From NCBI RefSeq assembly GCF_004345825.1, contig NZ_SLXM01000003.1:62001-126000 (forward strand): DNA of 64,000 nt. Reading direction: 5' to 3'. The position numbers were made by a program, and so were the translations under genes. The stretch is from Tenacibaculum skagerrakense. Its GTDB lineage: Bacteria > Bacteroidota > Bacteroidia > Flavobacteriales > Flavobacteriaceae. Of this stretch, positions 1 to 8,556 are shown piece by piece. Under the pieces are notes generated by a model. It was not told the DNA's origin. It saw only the letters and a list, made by a program, of their open reading frames with translations, and did not search any database. The first letter of the stretch is position 1. Each line of letters begins with the position of its first letter.

Positions 1-411
1 TTAGATAATGAGAAAAATGATGTTATTAAATTAAAGGATGAAATAAAGTTTGCAGAAAGTTATTTAGAATTAATGAGAATGCGATTTGAAGATGGAGTTC
101 AATTAAAACTAGATGTAAATGAGGAAGCATTGGAAAAATATATTTTAACTAATTCCCTCCAACAAGTATTGGAGAATATTTTTAAACATAATGAAGTATC
201 CTATGAAGTGCCTATGGAAATAGAAATATGTTCAGAAAATAATTATTTACAAATTAAAAATAAAAAAAATAAAAGATATTCAGAGTTTATAAGAAGAGGA
301 ATTGGGATAAATAATATAATGAAGAGGTATGCATTTATTTCTAACAGTGAAGTAGAGATTGAAGAGTCAGAAAATTTATATATAATTAGATTACCATTAC
401 TTTCAGATTAA
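1..411 (+). CDS. LytS-type sensor histidine kinase, C-terminal part (5' end outside window)
   Basis: The frame is open from base 1, so only the last 136 residues are present. The first residues (LDNEKNDVIKLKDEI, then FAESYLELMRMRF) match the helix after the phospho-accepting His of the His_kinase (LytS/YpdA) family. Next come an N-box-like segment (LQQVLENIFKHN) and a G-box-like segment (GIGINNIMKRY) of the ATP-binding domain. LytS-type kinases are membrane sensors that phosphorylate LytTR regulators. The stop is one base before the ATG of such a regulator, so the two are almost certainly cotranscribed partners. The stimulus cannot be read from this fragment. An ATG at 73 is internal, not the true start. 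Confidence 0.85.
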   Translation, partial: LDNEKNDVIKLKDEIKFAESYLELMRMRFEDGVQLKLDVNEEALEKYILTNSLQQVLENIFKHNEVSYEVPMEIEICSENNYLQIKNKKNKRYSEFIRRGIGINNIMKRYAFISNSEVEIEESENLYIIRLPLLSD

Positions 412-412
412 A

Positions 413-1153
413 ATGACTGCATTAATAATAGAAGATGAGTTACCTTCGGCAAGAAGATTAGAACGTTTATTGATAAAAAACAATATTACAGTAGTCAAAT
501 CATTGACTTCAATAAAAAGCTCTATTTCTTGGTTCAAAAATAATAATCATCCAAATTTAGTTTTTTTAGACATTCAATTATCTGATGGATTATGTTTTGA
601 AATATTTAAAAAAATAGATATACATTCAAATATTATTTTCACTACTGCTTACAGCGATTATAGTATAAAGGCTTTTGATTTTAATAGTATTTCGTATTTG
701 TTAAAACCAATTAATGATAATGACTTAATTAAAACACTTTTAAAAGCTAGTCAAATTTGTGAAAGGGAGGAAAACTATAATAATTTAATGAAAATACATT
801 CAGAATTTACTTCTCATAAATTCAAGACAACTTATACAATAAAGTTTGGAAACAAAATTAAAATTATAAAAGATAGAGATATTCATTATTTTGAAAGTAA
901 TGATAATTATACATATTTGAATTCTAATTCCAGTAAAGGAATAGTAAATTTTTCTCTTAGTAAACTTGAAGAAATTTTAAATCCATTTTATTTTTTTAGG
1001 GTTAATAGATCAATTATCATTAATAAAAATCAAATAAAACAGGTGGAAAAGTACAGTAACTCAAGATTAAAGTTAGTACTTCACTCTTATGACGAGCAAG
1101 AAATTATTGTAAGTAGAGAGCGTGTAAAAGATTTTAAAAATTGGATTGGCTAA
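413..1153 (+). CDS. LytTR-family response regulator
   Basis: This 246-residue protein has an N-terminal receiver domain (about 1-115) with acidic residues E7, D8 and E9 and the probable phospho-acceptor D53 (motif VFLDIQL). The C-terminal half (about 135-240) is a LytTR DNA-binding domain with the typical FESNDNYTYL and FFRVNRSIIIN segments. It starts one base after the stop of the sensor kinase fragment, so the pair forms a two-component system. LytTR regulators bind direct repeats upstream of their targets; those targets are not evident here. Its last bases overlap the 3' end of the convergent transporter by 4 bases. Confidence 0.92.
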   Translation: MTALIIEDELPSARRLERLLIKNNITVVKSLTSIKSSISWFKNNNHPNLVFLDIQLSDGLCFEIFKKIDIHSNIIFTTAYSDYSIKAFDFNSISYLLKPINDNDLIKTLLKASQICEREENYNNLMKIHSEFTSHKFKTTYTIKFGNKIKIIKDRDIHYFESNDNYTYLNSNSSKGIVNFSLSKLEEILNPFYFFRVNRSIIINKNQIKQVEKYSNSRLKLVLHSYDEQEIIVSRERVKDFKNWIG

Positions 1154-2319
1154 TAAACAGAATCCTTTTTGGAATTTAGCAAAGCAAAAACTGGACCTAT
1201 TACTAAAAACATAAATAGGTATTGTATATTAATATAATCCGACAAAAAATTAATTGTTTGAATACTTACTATAGTTAGAGAAAATCCTACGCAATTTACA
1301 ATGGTTAACGCAGTTCCTTTAATTTCTTTAGGAGCATTTTTAGCGACTAGTGTTGAAAAAAGAGGAGAATCCATAATTACTGCAAATCCCCATATCAACA
1401 ATAAGAAAAACAGCCAGATTTCATTAAATAGAAATAGTGTAGGAGATATCAAACAGCATATACCTGATAGTAGTAATGCAGCTGTAGCTATTTTTTGTTC
1501 ACCCCATTTTAACGATAAATATCCACCTACTACACAAGCTAGACTACCAATAGCTATGATTATAAAAGACCATAAAGAGATGTTAAAAGAGGATTCTGGG
1601 TGTAACGTATTATACGTTTTAAGTATCAAAGGAATAAAGACCCAAAAAGTATATAATTCCCACATATGACCAAAATAACCAAAAGCAGCAGAACGAAAAG
1701 ACTTATTTTTAAACACATCTACTATAGCATTTAAATGCAATTTATCGGTGCGTTTTCTAAAAGGACCATCAGGAATTAAAACTAACATTGCTCCACCACC
1801 AAGAACAGCTAAAATAGAAGTACCAGCAATAACCGATTCCCAAGGTAAAGAAGTTTTTAAAGCAGTTAGTAAGTGAGGAAGAGAAGTTCCTAAAACTAAA
1901 GCTCCTACTAAAAAACCTAAAGATTTTCCTAATTGTTTATTAAAATAATCCGCTGCAATTTTCATTCCTACAGGATAAATACCAGCTAAAAAGAAACCAG
2001 TTGAAAAACGAAGAGCCATAAGACTGATAAAAGTGTTTGAACTATAGATAATACCTAAGTTACATAAAGCTCCTGCTAAAGCACAAAAAAAGAATACTAT
2101 AGAAGGAGAAAATCGATCAGCAATATTTAGTAATGAAAATAGTAAAGTACCAACTAAAAAACCAAATTGTACAGAGGATGTTAAATTTGCTAAGGAGCTC
2201 TCGTTTAAATCAAAAGCACTTATTAAATCATTTATAATACCATTGCCAGCAAACCACAAAGATGTGCATAGAAATTGAGCAATAACTATTACCGTTAAGA
2301 TAAATATTCTTTTTTTCAA
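1150..2319 (-). CDS. MFS transporter
   Basis: The product is a 389-residue hydrophobic protein with about 12 predicted membrane segments, starting with one at residues 5-25. Typical MFS features include the conserved short loop after helix 2 (NIADRFSP) and FGYFGHMWELYTFW in the middle of the protein. It would be an inner-membrane secondary carrier. The overall pattern recalls the nitrate/cyanate-like (NNP/CynX) branch of MFS, but the substrate cannot be decided. It is convergent with the LytTR regulator, overlapping by 4 bases. It has no partner gene on its own strand, so context gives no clue to its cargo. Confidence 0.85.
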   Translation of the reverse strand: MKKRIFILTVIVIAQFLCTSLWFAGNGIINDLISAFDLNESSLANLTSSVQFGFLVGTLLFSLLNIADRFSPSIVFFFCALAGALCNLGIIYSSNTFISLMALRFSTGFFLAGIYPVGMKIAADYFNKQLGKSLGFLVGALVLGTSLPHLLTALKTSLPWESVIAGTSILAVLGGGAMLVLIPDGPFRKRTDKLHLNAIVDVFKNKSFRSAAFGYFGHMWELYTFWVFIPLILKTYNTLHPESSFNISLWSFIIIAIGSLACVVGGYLSLKWGEQKIATAALLLSGICCLISPTLFLFNEIWLFFLLLIWGFAVIMDSPLFSTLVAKNAPKEIKGTALTIVNCVGFSLTIVSIQTINFLSDYINIQYLFMFLVIGPVFALLNSKKDSVY

Positions 2320-2640
2320 TGAATGTTTTTTAGGGAAAAACTTACAGTTTAAATATATAAGCTTTTTTATAAAAAAAGTATTAATTGTTATAGTTTTTTA
2401 ATTGGAACAGTATAAATTTTGTTGAAATTTCTTTAAAAATGTAAAATTGAAAATGTTAGAAACAACAAAAAAATGACGTTTTGATTATTTTTAATAAAGA
2501 AGTGTATTGTATAATATATAATGAACTTTTTCATGGATAAGATAAGCTTATGAATCAAATAAGCAATATTAATATTATGTGGACCTACTATACAGCTAGT
2601 ATTTTGTATCTTATAGCTATAATTTTAAAAAGAGAAAGTT
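2320..2640. other. 321-base intergenic region without a convincing gene
   Basis: This divergent spacer separates the MFS gene from the secreted 171-residue protein and must hold both promoters. I see no clean TAnnTTTG box on either strand, only near matches. A 41-codon frame with one hydrophobic stretch runs from 2550 into the next gene. It has no visible ribosome-binding context and is not called. No repeat, tRNA or terminator was recognised. Confidence 0.6.
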
Positions 2641-3156
2641 ATGAAACTATTATTATCATGTGTTTTTGCAATTAGTATGTTTATTTCACCAGTCAATGAG
2701 AATAAAAATAAAGTACTTAAAGAAGCTTCAAATAAGTCTAAGGCCTTTAATAGAGGAAGTATAGCAAATACTAAAATATCGTATCATATTGCATCCGTTA
2801 ATAGAGGTCGATACGCAAAGATAGAATTTATCAACGATTATGATTATCCGGTGTTATTAGAAGGAATTGTTGATGGTGTTTTAATTGACGGTAAGAAAGA
2901 TTACAAAATTCGAATTAAGCCGAATAGTAGAAAATCTTTTCTCATCAGATATATTGAAAGACAGCGATTTCCAGCAAGATGCAACAGCAGTTGGGTTCTA
3001 GATTCAAATTGTATAGATACAAAAAGAGAGGTATTGTTAAATTATAACAGATATGATACAAGTTTGATTCATGTATATAATCATAAGCTCGAAATTATAG
3101 AAGATAAGAACAAGAAACATTTAGAAGGAAAAGTAGGGAGAACAATTCTGAGATAA
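2641..3156 (+). CDS. secreted protein of unknown function
   Basis: The 171-residue product begins with a short signal-peptide-like segment (MKLLLSCVFAISMFISPV) and then a basic, soluble body. I recognise no family. The body has alternating hydrophobic residues suggestive of a beta sandwich (segments YAKIEFINDYDYPVLLEG and DYKIRIKPNSRKSFLIRY). Two cysteines (CNSSW and DSNCID) could form a disulfide in the periplasm. It stands alone between a long upstream spacer and a strong terminator, so it is probably monocistronic. The start is the only sensible one, because the signal peptide begins there. Confidence 0.6.
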   Translation: MKLLLSCVFAISMFISPVNENKNKVLKEASNKSKAFNRGSIANTKISYHIASVNRGRYAKIEFINDYDYPVLLEGIVDGVLIDGKKDYKIRIKPNSRKSFLIRYIERQRFPARCNSSWVLDSNCIDTKREVLLNYNRYDTSLIHVYNHKLEIIEDKNKKHLEGKVGRTILR

Positions 3157-3162
3157 AACAAG

Positions 3163-3190
3163 AAAGACCATTTAAAAATGGTCTTTTTTT
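3163..3190. terminator. bidirectional terminator between the secreted protein gene and hutG
   Basis: An 11-base inverted repeat, AAAGACCATTT at 3163-3173 and AAATGGTCTTT at 3176-3186, is followed by a T run on the plus strand and preceded by A residues. It lies between two convergent genes and can serve both. Confidence 0.8.
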
Positions 3191-3193
3191 ATA

Positions 3194-4201
3194 CTAGTTA
3201 TTTCTTGATTTTATAAAATCTGTAATTAAATAACTTATAAATTTTCCCACTTGAGCTGTTGCCATTTTTTCATTAGAAATAGAAGGAGCTCCTTCACAAA
3301 CATGTAAATACGAAGCATTTTTATGTTTTCCAAAATAATGAACAAACTGCCTGGTTTGTTGAGGTGTAAAACCACTCGGAGTCATTGCACTACTTGGAAA
3401 ATATTGAATACAGTCTAAATCTATTTCTATACCAAATGGTTTTTCTGAAACAAAGTTTAATGCTCGTTGTAATTCACTTTTAAAAGAGGTAGTTTGATAA
3501 ACTTCTATCTCTTCGTACATGTTGTATTCTAGATTGATATTATCATGAATAAACTCAAAAATATATTGCGGAGTATAATTTTCATGCAAACCAAACATAA
3601 AATAGTGATCTAAAAAACCATTCTTTAGAGCATAAGAAAAACCATTTCCGCTATGTCTTTCCTCTAATTTTCGAAGGTCAGTATGAGCATCAAGATTTAC
3701 AACGTTTATGGCATCATTGTTTGCTTCGGATAGTCCTTTTAAATTTCCATAGGCGTTGTTGTGTCCTCCTCCAATAACAATTGGAATTTTATTAGAAGCA
3801 ATAATAAGTGCGATCCATTTAGATAGTTCAGCGTCTATTTCTTGAACAAGTTCATTACCTTTTTCTCTATCATTAGGATTAAAATTCACAACTTCATCTA
3901 AGAAATCTAAATAACCTAGAATCATAATTTCATTACCATTAATAAACTGATTTTGTTGTGTATTTAATAAAGCTTTTAAAGCAGGAATAAACGCTGTGTG
4001 TGCACCAGGATTTCCATAATTCATTTGAACACCAATATCTTCTGGGACACCAATTATTACAAACTTGGCATCAGAGTTTTGGAGTTCTTCCTCGACTTTT
4101 TTTGAATCTGTAATACACTGTACACATTCTCCTAGTTTTGTTTCTCCCTTTCTGGTAGCTACAAATTCACTAATATTTTCTTGAGAAAAAGTTTGTAACA
4201 T
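3194..4201 (-). CDS. hutG: formimidoylglutamase (arginase/ureohydrolase family)
   Basis: The product hydrolyses N-formimidoyl-L-glutamate to glutamate and formamide, the last step of one histidine-degradation branch. The 335-residue protein has the manganese-binding arginase motifs: GGGHNN (H147), DAHTD (171-175) and EIDLDCI (D261, D263). A serine- and proline-rich stretch after the last motif (SSAMTPSGFTP) is typical of ureohydrolases. It begins 3 bases after the stop of hutI, so the two are one operon. Arginase or agmatinase is the alternative by family, but pairing with imidazolonepropionase, whose product is this substrate, strongly favours HutG. It is probably a cytoplasmic enzyme. Confidence 0.9.
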   Translation of the reverse strand: MLQTFSQENISEFVATRKGETKLGECVQCITDSKKVEEELQNSDAKFVIIGVPEDIGVQMNYGNPGAHTAFIPALKALLNTQQNQFINGNEIMILGYLDFLDEVVNFNPNDREKGNELVQEIDAELSKWIALIIASNKIPIVIGGGHNNAYGNLKGLSEANNDAINVVNLDAHTDLRKLEERHSGNGFSYALKNGFLDHYFMFGLHENYTPQYIFEFIHDNINLEYNMYEEIEVYQTTSFKSELQRALNFVSEKPFGIEIDLDCIQYFPSSAMTPSGFTPQQTRQFVHYFGKHKNASYLHVCEGAPSISNEKMATAQVGKFISYLITDFIKSRNN

Positions 4202-4204
4202 AAA

Positions 4205-5440
4205 CTAAACTCGTTTTCCATTAAGATATACAGATTCAATTACATTTGAACCAAAACTATAAGGTAAAAAGCCATACGAAGGAATCTCTTTTGTAATAAA
4301 AAGATTCGCTTTTTTTCCTTTCGTAATAGAACCTACTTCGTCAGATAAATTCATGGCAAATGCTCCATTTATAGTAGCTGCATTAATAGCTTCTTCTGGA
4401 GTCATTTTCATTTTAATACAAGCCGAAGAAACAACAAAATTCATATTTCCAGAAGGAGTTGAACCAGGATTATAATCTGTTGCTAATGCTAAAGGTAATT
4501 CAGCATTTATAATATCACGAGCTGGAGTATAAGGAATGCTCAAGAAATAAGAACAGGATGGCAATGCAACAGGCATTGTATCAGAACCTTTTAAAGCTTC
4601 AATATCATCATCTGTCATAATTTCTAAATGATCTACAGATAAAGCTCCTTTTACTACACTAGCTTGTAAACCACCAATTGAGGTAAATTGATTTACATGA
4701 ATTTTAGGAACAAGTCCGTGCTTTTTTCCAGCATCAATTACTCTTTCTGTTTGCGATACAGAAAAATAACCAGTTTCACAGAAAGCATCAATAAAATCGG
4801 CCAAGTTTTCTTTGGTAATTTCTGGAAGCATTTCATTGATAATTACATCAATATAAGCATCTTTATTTTCTTTATATTCAGTAGGAAAAGCATGTGCTCC
4901 TAAGAAAGTTGCTTTAATAGGAATTTGGAAATTTTCCTTTAGCTTTTTTATAACACGAAGTATTTTTAGTTCAGCATCAACGGTTAAACCATAACCTGAT
5001 TTAATTTCAACTGCCCCAGTTCCTAATTGTATGATTTCTTTTAAACGTTTACTAGATTGCTCGTATAGTTCTTCTTCTGATGTATTTTGTAATTTTTTAG
5101 CTGAATTTAAAATTCCTCCACCACGATTAGCAATTTCTTCATACGTTAAACCATTAATTCTATCAACAAATTCTTGTTCTCTATTACCAGCATAAACAAT
5201 ATGAGTGTGACTATCACACCAAGAAGGAAATACCATTTTTCCTTTACAGTCTACAATCATTGCACTTTGGTAAGATGGAATCTCTTCCATAGAACCATAA
5301 TTGATAATTCGTTCTTTTTCAATAGCTAAAAAGGCATTTTTTATAGTAGGTAACTCAGCCATTTCTTTGCCTGAAACCTTTTTTACATTTTTATCTCTAA
5401 CTTGAACTAATTCCTTGATATTAATCAATATTGTTACCAT
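4205..5440 (-). CDS. hutI: imidazolonepropionase
   Basis: HutI opens the ring of 4-imidazolone-5-propanoate to give N-formimidoyl-L-glutamate, the third step of histidine breakdown. At 411 residues it has the usual length of this amidohydrolase-superfamily enzyme. The metal-binding motif SHTHIVYAGNR places H78 and H80. EIKSGYGL, FLGAHAFP and LATDYNPGSTPSGN are family hallmarks. The ATG lies about 20 bases after the predicted start of transcription from a TAAGTTTG box. hutG follows after 3 bases. hutH and hutU are not nearby and must lie elsewhere if the pathway is complete. Confidence 0.95.
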   Translation of the reverse strand: MVTILINIKELVQVRDKNVKKVSGKEMAELPTIKNAFLAIEKERIINYGSMEEIPSYQSAMIVDCKGKMVFPSWCDSHTHIVYAGNREQEFVDRINGLTYEEIANRGGGILNSAKKLQNTSEEELYEQSSKRLKEIIQLGTGAVEIKSGYGLTVDAELKILRVIKKLKENFQIPIKATFLGAHAFPTEYKENKDAYIDVIINEMLPEITKENLADFIDAFCETGYFSVSQTERVIDAGKKHGLVPKIHVNQFTSIGGLQASVVKGALSVDHLEIMTDDDIEALKGSDTMPVALPSCSYFLSIPYTPARDIINAELPLALATDYNPGSTPSGNMNFVVSSACIKMKMTPEEAINAATINGAFAMNLSDEVGSITKGKKANLFITKEIPSYGFLPYSFGSNVIESVYLNGKRV

Positions 5441-5450
5441 AAAAGCTTTA

Positions 5451-5474
5451 TAACTTTGAGCAGTGACAAACTTA
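5451..5474. promoter_or_regulatory. divergent promoter pair for hutI (-) and the DUF3995 gene (+)
   Basis: The spacer is only 53 bases. It contains TAACTTTG at 5451-5458 on the plus strand, with TTG 17 bases upstream at 5431-5433. It also contains TAAGTTTG at 5467-5474 on the minus strand. Both fit the Bacteroidetes -7 consensus TAnnTTTG. The predicted transcription starts cross, so the two promoters may compete. Confidence 0.6.
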
Positions 5475-5493
5475 CATTAAAAAACGAATTATT

Positions 5494-5919
5494 ATGGTAT
5501 TTTTTCTAGGGATTACATGCGGAATTATTTTTTTAGCGATTTCATTTCTTCATATTTACTGGGCATTTGGAGGGAACTTCGCATTAGGTGGAGTAATCCC
5601 AACTAAAACGGATGAGGTAAGAATTTTTAAAGCGCCACCGATTTTAACCTTTTTGGTTGCGGTATTTTTATTCTTTGTGGCTGTTATTTATTTACAAGCC
5701 TCAAAAGTTTTTGATTTTTCTATGTTACCGTTGTTCCTTAAACAATATGGTATCATTTTTTTCTCTTCGATTTTTATCATAAGAGCCATTGGTGATTTTA
5801 ACTATGTAGGCTTTTTTAAAAAGGTAAAAGGAACTCAGTTTGCTAAGAATGATTATAAGTATTTTTCACCTTTGTGTGTATTTCTGGGAATAGCTGGAAT
5901 TTTAATCTATTTTTTATAA
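5494..5919 (+). CDS. DUF3995 family membrane protein
   Basis: A 141-residue integral membrane protein with four predicted transmembrane segments (about 3-22, 50-70, 83-103 and 122-140). The first helix ends in LHIYWAFGG, the hallmark of the DUF3995 family. GVIPTK and IRAIGDFNYVGFFKK are further family-like segments. No biochemical role is established for this family. It is divergent from hutI with overlapping promoters but no obvious functional link. The ATG lies about 29 bases after the predicted transcription start. Confidence 0.8.
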   Translation: MVFFLGITCGIIFLAISFLHIYWAFGGNFALGGVIPTKTDEVRIFKAPPILTFLVAVFLFFVAVIYLQASKVFDFSMLPLFLKQYGIIFFSSIFIIRAIGDFNYVGFFKKVKGTQFAKNDYKYFSPLCVFLGIAGILIYFL

Positions 5920-5960
5920 AAGCCTAATAATTTTTCAGATTAAATAACACGTAAAACTCA

Positions 5961-6830
5961 CTAAAATAAAGTAACAACATAACACTGCTTAAACTCTTTA
6001 TTTATATCTAATTCAATAATTCCATCTTTAGTTGTGAAATCTTGATTAGTAGTTTCTAAGTCGGCGGCTCCCATCCAAGGCTCAAAACATATAAAAGGAG
6101 CTTTATTTACGGTCCAAAATGCAACGTATTCCCAATCTGAACATTCAAAATTAATTCCGTGTTTGTGTTTTTTTGATTTCAATGACATTACTTTAGAAGT
6201 AATATTCTTATAAATTAAAGCATCTTCTATAAACAAATTATAATTTAAAGGAAGTTCTTTTGGAAGTTGTTTTTCCGTTGGTGTTTCAATACGTAAACCA
6301 TTTTCTTTGTTCAATGAAAATTGTAACGGATTTTCATCTTTCTCAAATTCAATGAAATAGTCTGAAAACGAAGTTTCTTCAGTAATTGGACATTTAAAAG
6401 CAGGATGTGCTCCAATTGAAAAGAATATAGGTTTATTGTCTACATTTTCAACTTTGTAAGAAGTTTCGAGTTTGTTTTTTTCCAAACGATATGCAACTAA
6501 AAGTCTGAATTTATATGGATATATAGCTAGTGTTTTTTCTGAAAAAGACAATTCAAACACTAGTTCAGTTATCGATTGAGAAACAAGTGTAAATTCATTA
6601 TCTCTGGCAAAGCCATGCTGTGATAAATGAAATGTTTTATTATCCACTAGATAGGAGTTGTCTTTTAGTTTACCAACAATTGGAAATAGAATAGGAGCGT
6701 GGCGTTTCCAAAAATCAGGATTACCATTCCATAAATAATCAAGTTTTGTTTCTTTAGAATATAGCTTTATGAGTTCGGCTCCAGATAAAGAAAAAGTAGC
6801 TTTAATTTGTTCGTTTTCTAGTGTAATCAT
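5961..6830 (-). CDS. aldose 1-epimerase family protein (LacX/YeaD-like)
   Basis: The 289-residue cytoplasmic protein belongs to the galactose-mutarotase fold. Seen motifs are WNGNPDFWKRHAPILFPIVG near the N-terminus, LSQHGFARD with the proposed catalytic His, SIGAHPAFKCP in the middle, and FICFEPWMG near the end. Such enzymes interconvert alpha and beta anomers of aldoses or phosphorylated sugars; the exact sugar is unknown. I chose the ATG at 6830 (MITLENEQ). The longer frame from 6863 would start inside the terminator hairpin of the upstream deaminase gene and adds an atypical hydrophobic leader. Confidence 0.85.
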   Translation of the reverse strand: MITLENEQIKATFSLSGAELIKLYSKETKLDYLWNGNPDFWKRHAPILFPIVGKLKDNSYLVDNKTFHLSQHGFARDNEFTLVSQSITELVFELSFSEKTLAIYPYKFRLLVAYRLEKNKLETSYKVENVDNKPIFFSIGAHPAFKCPITEETSFSDYFIEFEKDENPLQFSLNKENGLRIETPTEKQLPKELPLNYNLFIEDALIYKNITSKVMSLKSKKHKHGINFECSDWEYVAFWTVNKAPFICFEPWMGAADLETTNQDFTTKDGIIELDINKEFKQCYVVTLF

Positions 6831-6845
6831 TAGTATTAGGTTATA

Positions 6846-6876
6846 AAAAATCCCTACTAACAAAGTAAGGATTTTA
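6846..6876 (-). terminator. terminator of guaD
   Basis: Reading the minus strand, AAAATCCTTACT, a short loop, AGTAGGGATTTT and further T residues form a stem-loop with one mismatch, starting a few bases after the guaD stop. It lies between guaD and the epimerase gene and separates them transcriptionally, at least in part. Confidence 0.7.
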
Positions 6877-6880
6877 ATAT

Positions 6881-7354
6881 TTAATATTCAATTTTGTCGT
6901 CTTTTTCAGACCATTTCTGAAATGGTTCTAAAGCGATTTCTCTTCCTACCTGCTCAAACGGAATACTTCTTTTTTCGTAAGGTAATGGTATTTCTTTATA
7001 GATAAACTCATCATCGAATCCGATATTTGCTGCATCTATTTGGTTACTTCCATAGTATACTTTGTCTGGTCTTGCCCAGTATATTGCTCCTAAACACATA
7101 GGGCAAGGTTCACAAGACGTATATACGATACATCCATCTAATTGAAATGAACCTAAGTTTTTACACGCATCTCTAATGGCAGTTACTTCTGCGTGCGCTG
7201 TAGGATCATTAGTTGAGGTAACTTTATTGTTTCCACGCCCAACTATTTCTCCGTCTTTAACTATAATACATCCAAACGGACCACCTTCATTATTTTGCAT
7301 TCCTTTTAAAGCAGCTTTTACTGCTTCACTCATATATTCTTCGTGTGTATTCAT
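6881..7354 (-). CDS. guaD: guanine deaminase (CDA-fold nucleobase deaminase)
   Basis: This 157-residue zinc enzyme should convert guanine to xanthine and ammonia in purine salvage. The catalytic motif HAE (H54, E56) and the zinc cysteines in CEPCPMC (C84, C87) match the cytidine-deaminase superfamily. Their positions are one off those I recall for the Bacillus enzyme (H53, C83, C86). The C-terminal FQKWSEKDDKIEY, with its aromatic end, also resembles the Bacillus-type guanine deaminase rather than the tRNA adenosine deaminase TadA. TadA remains the main alternative. It has its own -7 box and its own terminator, so it is probably monocistronic. Confidence 0.85.
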   Translation of the reverse strand: MNTHEEYMSEAVKAALKGMQNNEGGPFGCIIVKDGEIVGRGNNKVTSTNDPTAHAEVTAIRDACKNLGSFQLDGCIVYTSCEPCPMCLGAIYWARPDKVYYGSNQIDAANIGFDDEFIYKEIPLPYEKRSIPFEQVGREIALEPFQKWSEKDDKIEY

Positions 7355-7384
7355 ATTTTTATTTTAAAGATAAAAAAAGGGCAG

Positions 7385-7392
7385 CAAAAATA
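7385..7392 (-). promoter_or_regulatory. -7 box for guaD
   Basis: TATTTTTG on the minus strand fits TAnnTTTG and lies about 31 bases upstream of the guaD ATG, in the short gap after the lodB-like gene. No clear -33 TTG was seen. Confidence 0.5.
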
Positions 7393-7399
7393 GTAGATT

Positions 7400-8539
7400 T
7401 TACAATACGAAAGCATTTTCTAGTCTTCTTTTCCAAAATATAGCATTAGTCCATCGATTTTCAGCGCTGTAGAAAAGATTTTTATGTTTTAAATAATGAG
7501 TCCAAACAGAATTAATTTGTGAAGTATATTCTTTTGAAAACTGACTCATTTCTTCTTGGTATTTTAATGAAGAAATATCATATTTTTTTAGAAGTTGTGA
7601 AGCTTGCATAGCATTAGCCATGGCATTAAACATTCCTTGAGAAGATAAAGGATCAAAACTAATTGCAGCATCGCCTAAAGCAATCCATTGTTGCCCAACT
7701 ACCGTATGTAGTTTTGTAGAATTAGCACTTACAACACCTTTAAAATCAATTTCATTTTCTTTATGCTCAATTAATTTAGAAATAACTGAATTGGTTTTCG
7801 TTAATTGAGAAAACGACAAGAAATTTTTAAAAAGACTTTTATCAAAGATATCAGTATCAGTTTGGTAGGAAATAACTCTTTTGTTATCTGGAAGAACTGC
7901 TGTATACCACCAGCCGAACTCATCACTTATAATTGAACTCATGGTGTTTCTTTCTGTATTTGGAAGTGTAAACCAACAAGAGAGTAGAGAATCATAATTG
8001 GTTCTTTTTATTCCTAAACTTCTTGCAAAGTGAGCGTTTCTACCTGTAGCATCTATTACAAAATCTGCAGAGACTGTAATTGCTTCTCTATTCTTTTGAT
8101 TATCTTTTTTACAAGTTATTTTCCATTTTTCATCCGAATAAGTACTATTAAATAATCTAAATCCCCAAAATCCTTTTACACCTTTTTCCGAAGCTTTTTC
8201 TCTTAGAAATAAACAGAGTTTTTTTCGGTCAACACTTTTTGATAATCCATCTGGGTTTCTCAAATGATCAAGTATTTGTAATTGATCACTTCCCCAATAG
8301 GATTGCATTCCTAAATTATCAATGAATAAGTTTTTTAGCTCAGTATTATTTAAAGAAATTCCTAATGCATTAAAAACACGTTGTGTAGCAGGAGCTAAAG
8401 ATTCTCCAACTTTATCAATCGGTTGTTCTAGTTTATCAATAAGGGTTACTTTATAGTTATTCGATAAAGCAATGGCGGCAATGCAACCTGCAATGCCGCC
8501 ACCAATTATTGCTATTTCTGTATCATTATTATCCATCAT
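7400..8539 (-). CDS. LodB-like FAD-dependent oxidoreductase
   Basis: The 379-residue flavoprotein starts with a dinucleotide-binding motif IIGGGIAGCIAA (11-22). It has a second FAD motif near the C-terminal third, ALGDAAISFDPLSSQG, as in tryptophan-halogenase and geranylgeranyl-reductase relatives. Characterised LodB/GoxB proteins are needed to make the cysteine tryptophylquinone cofactor of their partner oxidases. This gene begins 17 bases after the stop of the lodA-like gene, the arrangement expected for such a pair. It therefore probably hydroxylates or otherwise matures the tryptophan in the neighbouring protein. A free-standing halogenase is less likely because of the context. It acts in the cytoplasm, with no signal peptide. 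Confidence 0.85.
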   Translation of the reverse strand: MMDNNDTEIAIIGGGIAGCIAAIALSNNYKVTLIDKLEQPIDKVGESLAPATQRVFNALGISLNNTELKNLFIDNLGMQSYWGSDQLQILDHLRNPDGLSKSVDRKKLCLFLREKASEKGVKGFWGFRLFNSTYSDEKWKITCKKDNQKNREAITVSADFVIDATGRNAHFARSLGIKRTNYDSLLSCWFTLPNTERNTMSSIISDEFGWWYTAVLPDNKRVISYQTDTDIFDKSLFKNFLSFSQLTKTNSVISKLIEHKENEIDFKGVVSANSTKLHTVVGQQWIALGDAAISFDPLSSQGMFNAMANAMQASQLLKKYDISSLKYQEEMSQFSKEYTSQINSVWTHYLKHKNLFYSAENRWTNAIFWKRRLENAFVL

Positions 8540-8556
8540 ATAAACAAACTCCTTTA

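Noticed and set aside
2550-2675. A 41-codon frame with a hydrophobic stretch in the spacer upstream of the secreted protein gene
   Set aside because: It runs into the next gene in another frame and has no promoter or ribosome-binding support.
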